Below, one piece after another: positions 13,856 through 16,552 of a stretch of 16,552 nucleotides of DNA. The notes beneath the pieces were generated by a model, which searched no databases, was not told the DNA's origin, and saw only the letters and a program-made list of their open reading frames with translations. A program made the translations under genes and the position numbers. Position 1 is the stretch's first letter, and every line of letters starts with the position of its first letter. The stretch covers positions 1 through 16,552 of the forward strand of contig JAJFLT010000152.1 in NCBI GenBank assembly GCA_021772555.1. Reading direction: 5' to 3'. This DNA comes from Opitutales bacterium (GTDB lineage Bacteria > Verrucomicrobiota > Verrucomicrobiia > Opitutales > UBA2987).

Positions 13856-14682
13856 CAGCTCCCGTTCTCCTTCACTAAATGGTCGATCAGCGGTTTCAGA
13901 TCCTCCGGCAGATTCTCATAGATCGACTGGGGTAAAAGTGCCACTTCGGAGTCTTGGCCTCCGGTTTTCTCAACCATCTGCCGGCGTTCTCGCGTACCTG
14001 GTTTGAGAGGGTTGAGGTTAATCCACCAAGGGGCGTAACGCACGATGACCCCAGATCGGTCGTGATCGCTGATGTTCGGGGCGATGGCATGCCAGGTGCG
14101 GGCATCGAAGACGCCCACATCACCCGCTTTGCCAATCAGTTGAACTTCTCCCTCGTATTTGGCTCCAGGATCGACGGCGGTGCCGTGCTCTGGGGCATAA
14201 TCGCGCTTGTGGCTGCCCGGAATGATGATGGTTCCCCCGTTTTCAACCGTATAATCGGTTATCATCCACATCGTTACAAGATTCATAATTACATCTGGAT
14301 AAGGCGCGCGGACACGACTGCGATTGTTTTGGTTGTAGGGCCAGTCGGCATGGACTTCCCCTCTAGGAATGCCGCGCCCATTGATCGTCCCGGTTAACAT
14401 TGAAATATTGGGAAACTCTCCGAAAAGGTGGTCAACTATCGCCATAAGCCGGGGATTTGTCAGGTAGGGGGCGATTGCCTGATTGACCCGTAGAAAACCG
14501 GTTACGTAACCCGACGGCGGAGGGAGAGTGGAGTGTTCACGAACGGAGGCCATAATCGAATCGCGCAACTTGGGAATATCTTCGGGTGGAATGACCTTGC
14601 GAAGGATGCAGTAGCCATAGCGATTGAGGTCAGCCAATAGGGCCGAAAGCTCGTCGGAATTATTTTTTTCAATGGCCGCCAT
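13855..14682 (-). CDS. Phytanoyl-CoA dioxygenase (PhyH) family protein, second copy
   Basis: A 275-residue Fe(II)/2-oxoglutarate oxygenase fold. The facial triad is H111 and D113 in GEVHADWPYN and H198 in DARTWHAIAPN, with the 2-oxoglutarate-binding Arg probably R215 in VIVRYAPWW. TVENGGTIIIPGSH (145-158) is the family strand before the second half of the barrel. It should hydroxylate or oxidatively demethylate a small molecule in the cytoplasm, using oxygen and 2-oxoglutarate. It is only loosely alike to the PhyH at 9392-10195: the shared parts are the motifs, and the substrate loops differ, so two different substrates or steps are likely. It is the first gene of a two-gene operon with the aldo/keto reductase, with a one-base TGATG overlap. 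The ATG is preceded by an AT-rich stretch (14683-14702) and no Shine-Dalgarno. Confidence 0.9.
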   Translation of the reverse strand: MAAIEKNNSDELSALLADLNRYGYCILRKVIPPEDIPKLRDSIMASVREHSTLPPPSGYVTGFLRVNQAIAPYLTNPRLMAIVDHLFGEFPNISMLTGTINGRGIPRGEVHADWPYNQNNRSRVRAPYPDVIMNLVTMWMITDYTVENGGTIIIPGSHKRDYAPEHGTAVDPGAKYEGEVQLIGKAGDVGVFDARTWHAIAPNISDHDRSGVIVRYAPWWINLNPLKPGTRERRQMVEKTGGQDSEVALLPQSIYENLPEDLKPLIDHLVKENGS

Positions 14683-14822
14683 AACATATATAATTTATAG
14701 ATTGTTGCGCCTCCGTTGACGCGAAAAATGGGTTCCAACCGTTATCGATCTCTTCCTTGAGTGGACTAAAATACCTTCCAGTAACTCAAGTTTTCCTATA
14801 CGGTCTGTTTTTTTAACCAGTT

Positions 14823-14840
14823 ATTAGAACCTATCTCAAA
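14823..14840 (+). repeat. Copy 3 of the GAACCTATCTCAAA repeat, opposite orientation
   Basis: ATTAGAACCTATCTCAAA (18 bases) is the exact complement of 1230-1247 in copy 1; the 14-base core is at 14827-14840. It lies 27 bases past the regulator's stop codon and 145 bases ahead of the second PhyH start. Confidence 0.65.
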
Positions 14841-14858
14841 GAAATCCACTATGGTGGA
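14838..14858 (-). terminator. Weak terminator candidate after the regulator
   Basis: On the minus strand, eight bases after the regulator stop codon, TCCAC-CATA-GTGGA forms a five-base stem (14858-14845). It is followed by TTTCTTT (14844-14838). The stem is short, so this is only a candidate; the T-rich run overlaps the edge of repeat copy 3. Confidence 0.3.
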
Positions 14859-14866
14859 GAGCGATA

Positions 14867-15964
14867 TTACTCCTCCTCTGGATCGAGGGAACGCAAACTT
14901 TCTCCATCTTTAAATTCTGAAAGGATCAAGTTTCTGTGGGTATAAACCGTCGCGTTTTCGAGAAGCTGAAGAATTACCCGAGTCAAACGGCGAGAAAACA
15001 AATCCCTGGGGTAGGCGTAGTGGGCAATTTTGGGCTCAAGAAAATTAAAGGAATGATCCCTGTCGCGTGCAATCAACGATATATCATTGGGTACGGTTAT
15101 GCCTCTTTTCAACAAGTGCATGACCACCATCAATGTTTCCAAAGGCCTGGAAGTCAGAATCCCCGTCGGCCTTTGCTCCTCCGAGTCCAGTAATTTGTCC
15201 AACCGGTAAATAAGGTCCTGTCTGGTATCCTTGTGGCGGACGATAACCCCTTTGGCGTTGGTATGACGGGACTGGGTGATACCATTCATAAAGCCTTCGG
15301 CGCTGGCGTGATCTCCGGCAATTCGGTCGTCGGTTCGAATGAAGGCCAATCGCCTATGACCACGACCCAGAAATAACCCAGCCGCATGACGGCATACCGC
15401 ATAATTGTCCACATCCAGAGAGGGCAACTTTATCGATGGGTAACAAGAGCCAAAGACCAAGGCCGGAATGCCTTGTGCGTAAAACCATTTTTGCTGTTCC
15501 TTGGAGGAGAGCAAAAGGATGCAGCAGGATACAGAATGTTTTTCAATAAAGTTTTCCAACTTCAGCCTTTGATAACGGAACTCCTGTGTTGGTGAAATGA
15601 AGATTTCAGTCTCGAATCCGCCCAGGTGCAGGTGATGGCGAACCTCCATCAATACCTGGAAAGTCAAAGGAGAGATTTGGGAAATCGATTTGTTGATTAT
15701 TAATCCGATCATCCTCCTTTGACTCGATACCGGCCTCTTATCAACGGGGAAGACCATGCGCCGTCTACCATGAGTAACCCGAATCATCCCTTCCTTTTGC
15801 AAGAGTGAAAGGGCGGCCCGCAAAGTTGGGCGGCTTATGTGCAACTGATCGCAAAGTATGCGCTCCCCCGGAAGGGTTTCCTTCCAGTGCCCTTCATTGA
15901 TTCCGTCCCTCAAAATAGAAGCCGTTTCGGATATCAAGGAGATACGTTTGGGAATTTGCAGCAT
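14867..15964 (-). CDS. Transcriptional regulator: GntR-type winged helix plus LacI/GalR-type effector domain
   Basis: 365 residues. Residues ~7-72 form a GntR-style winged helix: LPGERILCDQLHISRPTLRA is the recognition-helix region, followed by LSLLQKEGMIRVTHGRRR as the wing. Residues ~84-355 resemble the LacI/GalR periplasmic-binding-protein-like sugar-sensing domain: MIGLIINKSISQISPLTFQ, then FYAQGIPALVFG, SLDVDNYAVCRHAAGLFLGRGHRRLAFI and GITVPNDISLIARD. This hybrid architecture is common in Verrucomicrobiota and controls catabolic genes in response to a small ligand, often a sugar. It is transcribed away from the TonB-dependent receptor, with 223 bases between the two starts, so the receptor or its locus is the natural target. 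A palindrome in its own promoter spacer suggests autoregulation. No Shine-Dalgarno precedes the ATG. Confidence 0.9.
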   Translation of the reverse strand: MLQIPKRISLISETASILRDGINEGHWKETLPGERILCDQLHISRPTLRAALSLLQKEGMIRVTHGRRRMVFPVDKRPVSSQRRMIGLIINKSISQISPLTFQVLMEVRHHLHLGGFETEIFISPTQEFRYQRLKLENFIEKHSVSCCILLLSSKEQQKWFYAQGIPALVFGSCYPSIKLPSLDVDNYAVCRHAAGLFLGRGHRRLAFIRTDDRIAGDHASAEGFMNGITQSRHTNAKGVIVRHKDTRQDLIYRLDKLLDSEEQRPTGILTSRPLETLMVVMHLLKRGITVPNDISLIARDRDHSFNFLEPKIAHYAYPRDLFSRRLTRVILQLLENATVYTHRNLILSEFKDGESLRSLDPEEE

Positions 15965-15976
15965 GGTGGAGTATTA

Positions 15977-16005
15977 ATTAAGCGGAAGACGATCTTCCAT
16001 TTCAA
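15977..16005 (-). promoter_or_regulatory. Candidate sigma70-like promoter of the regulator
   Basis: On the minus strand, TTGAAA (16005-16000), 17 bases, then CTTAAT (15982-15977): five and four of six consensus matches. Transcription would start around 15970, only about five bases before the ATG at 15964, giving a nearly leaderless mRNA. That fits the absence of a Shine-Dalgarno. Confidence 0.45.
15984..15998. promoter_or_regulatory. Palindromic candidate operator within the regulator promoter
   Basis: GGAAGA-CGA-TCTTCC, a perfect six-base inverted repeat with a three-base centre. It falls entirely inside the 17-base spacer between the regulator's candidate -35 and -10 boxes, the expected position for a repressor site. 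It lies 20 bases upstream of the start codon. Confidence 0.45.
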
Positions 16006-16187
16006 TGGTTATTATGAATCTGGGTGATGGTAAAGAGATTTAACCAGATATTTCGTTTTGGCAATTTATTTTCCCTTTGGTTCACTTCATTCTCTTGATA
16101 CTGAAAACAATCTTATTAAGCCATATTTTTCATAAGCAAACGCACCCCTTCCCCTGTTAATAGCCTTAACAACCAAACAAAAAACTC

Positions 16188-16552
16188 ATGAATAAATTAC
16201 TTAAAAAAATCAGCCTTATATTGGCTGTAAATTGTGTCTTGGCCGGATTTCTCTTTAGCCAGGAATCCTCCGAGGAAGATGAAAACTTAATCACCCTTGA
16301 TCCTTTTATCTTAACTGAAGTCGAATCCGTTGGATACGCCACCAGCTCCACCGCCGGTGGTTCCAGGTTTAACGTCCCCATTTTGGATTTATCCCATTCC
16401 GTTATCGCGGTAAACCGTGAGTTAATGCAGGATACGGGCGCCGTAGATTCCTATAAGGCCTTGCAATATGTCAGCGGACTTGGTCCGTCTTCGACCGTTT
16501 ATATCAACGCCATGATCATTCGCGGGATCGATGTAAGGGGAAATGACTCCCA
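16188..16552 (+). CDS. TonB-dependent outer-membrane receptor, N-terminal part only
   Basis: 121 residues are visible before the right edge. MNKLLKKISLILAVNCVLAGFL is a signal peptide, with cleavage likely near FSQ (24-25). Then ITLDPFILTEVESVGYATSS (36-54) holds the TonB-box-like segment usual in Verrucomicrobiota receptors. The start of the plug domain follows: AGGSRFNVPILDLSHSVIAV, NRELMQDTGAVDSYKALQYV and MIIRGIDVRGND, where the 'IRG' and 'D-x-RG' pattern is typical of plugs. TonB-dependent receptors import large or scarce substrates through the outer membrane using the proton motive force. There is no N-terminal carboxypeptidase-like or STN signalling domain. It faces the GntR/LacI hybrid regulator across a divergent region in which I could not place a convincing promoter for this gene, and no Shine-Dalgarno precedes its ATG. 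Confidence 0.9.
   Translation, partial: MNKLLKKISLILAVNCVLAGFLFSQESSEEDENLITLDPFILTEVESVGYATSSTAGGSRFNVPILDLSHSVIAVNRELMQDTGAVDSYKALQYVSGLGPSSTVYINAMIIRGIDVRGNDS

Noticed and set aside
16021..16187. Promoter for the TonB-dependent receptor
   Set aside because: TTGGCA at 16058 and TTGATA at 16095 look like -35 boxes, but no acceptable -10 lies 16-18 bases downstream of either.
1..16552. CRISPR array, tRNA, rRNA, toxin-antitoxin pair, restriction system or intact transposase
   Set aside because: No regularly spaced direct repeats, RNA gene signature or matching protein motif was found on either strand by eye.

Overview
The window looks like a chromosomal segment from a marine or other free-living member of the Verrucomicrobiota, probably of the Opitutales/Puniceicoccales type. 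The evidence is a TonB-dependent receptor with the 'LDPFILTEVESVGY...STAGGSRFN' style of N-terminus, a GntR-HTH/LacI-effector hybrid regulator, an exported FG-GAP/VCBS protein, a Tat-exported neutral-ceramidase-like protein and two phytanoyl-CoA dioxygenase (PhyH) family enzymes. This assignment is from family style only; there is no rRNA or marker gene. No tRNA, rRNA, CRISPR array, intact insertion sequence, integrase or phage gene was seen.

Layout. (1) 1-4471, minus strand: an exported FG-GAP/VCBS protein that runs off the left edge, a left-handed beta-helix acyltransferase, a Tat-exported ceramidase-like protein with its own candidate promoter, and an HpcH/HpaI-type class II aldolase. (2) 4472-4612: a divergent intergenic region with a good sigma70-like promoter overlapped by a small palindrome. 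(3) 4613-6862, plus strand: an exported bicupin, then an FAD-dependent D-amino-acid oxidase/dehydrogenase. (4) 7124-9321, plus strand: an AT-richer three-gene block (extended SDR epimerase, PaiB-type FMN-binding protein, transglutaminase-like protein). Its two internal junctions share a two-part sequence motif, and the block is closed on the right by a short repeat. (5) 9392-12705, minus strand: a five-gene run of an unrecognised 269-aa protein, a CBU_0592-like membrane protein, a dihydrodipicolinate-synthase-fold lyase, a tandem ACT protein and a PhyH dioxygenase. (6) 12863-14682, minus strand: a second PhyH dioxygenase translationally coupled to an aldo/keto reductase. (7) 14867-15964, minus strand: the GntR/LacI hybrid regulator, with a palindromic candidate operator inside its promoter spacer. 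It diverges from (8) a TonB-dependent receptor that starts at 16188 and runs off the right edge.

Working picture (inference): this is an accessory catabolic neighbourhood. Oxidative enzymes (two PhyH, the D-amino-acid oxidase, the aldo/keto reductase) feed aldol/retro-aldol lyases of the HpcH and DHDPS families. An ACT protein may sense an amino acid, and the hybrid regulator faces an outer-membrane receptor. The substrate cannot be read from the sequence.

A short sequence (core GAACCTATCTCAAA) occurs three times, each at the 3' end of a gene. It may be the remains of mobile-element ends or of a shared coding segment. I did not find a clear-cut new defence or mobile system. The best leads are the unknown protein heading the DHDPS/ACT/PhyH run, the three-copy repeat, and the regulator's operator-in-spacer, near-leaderless start.
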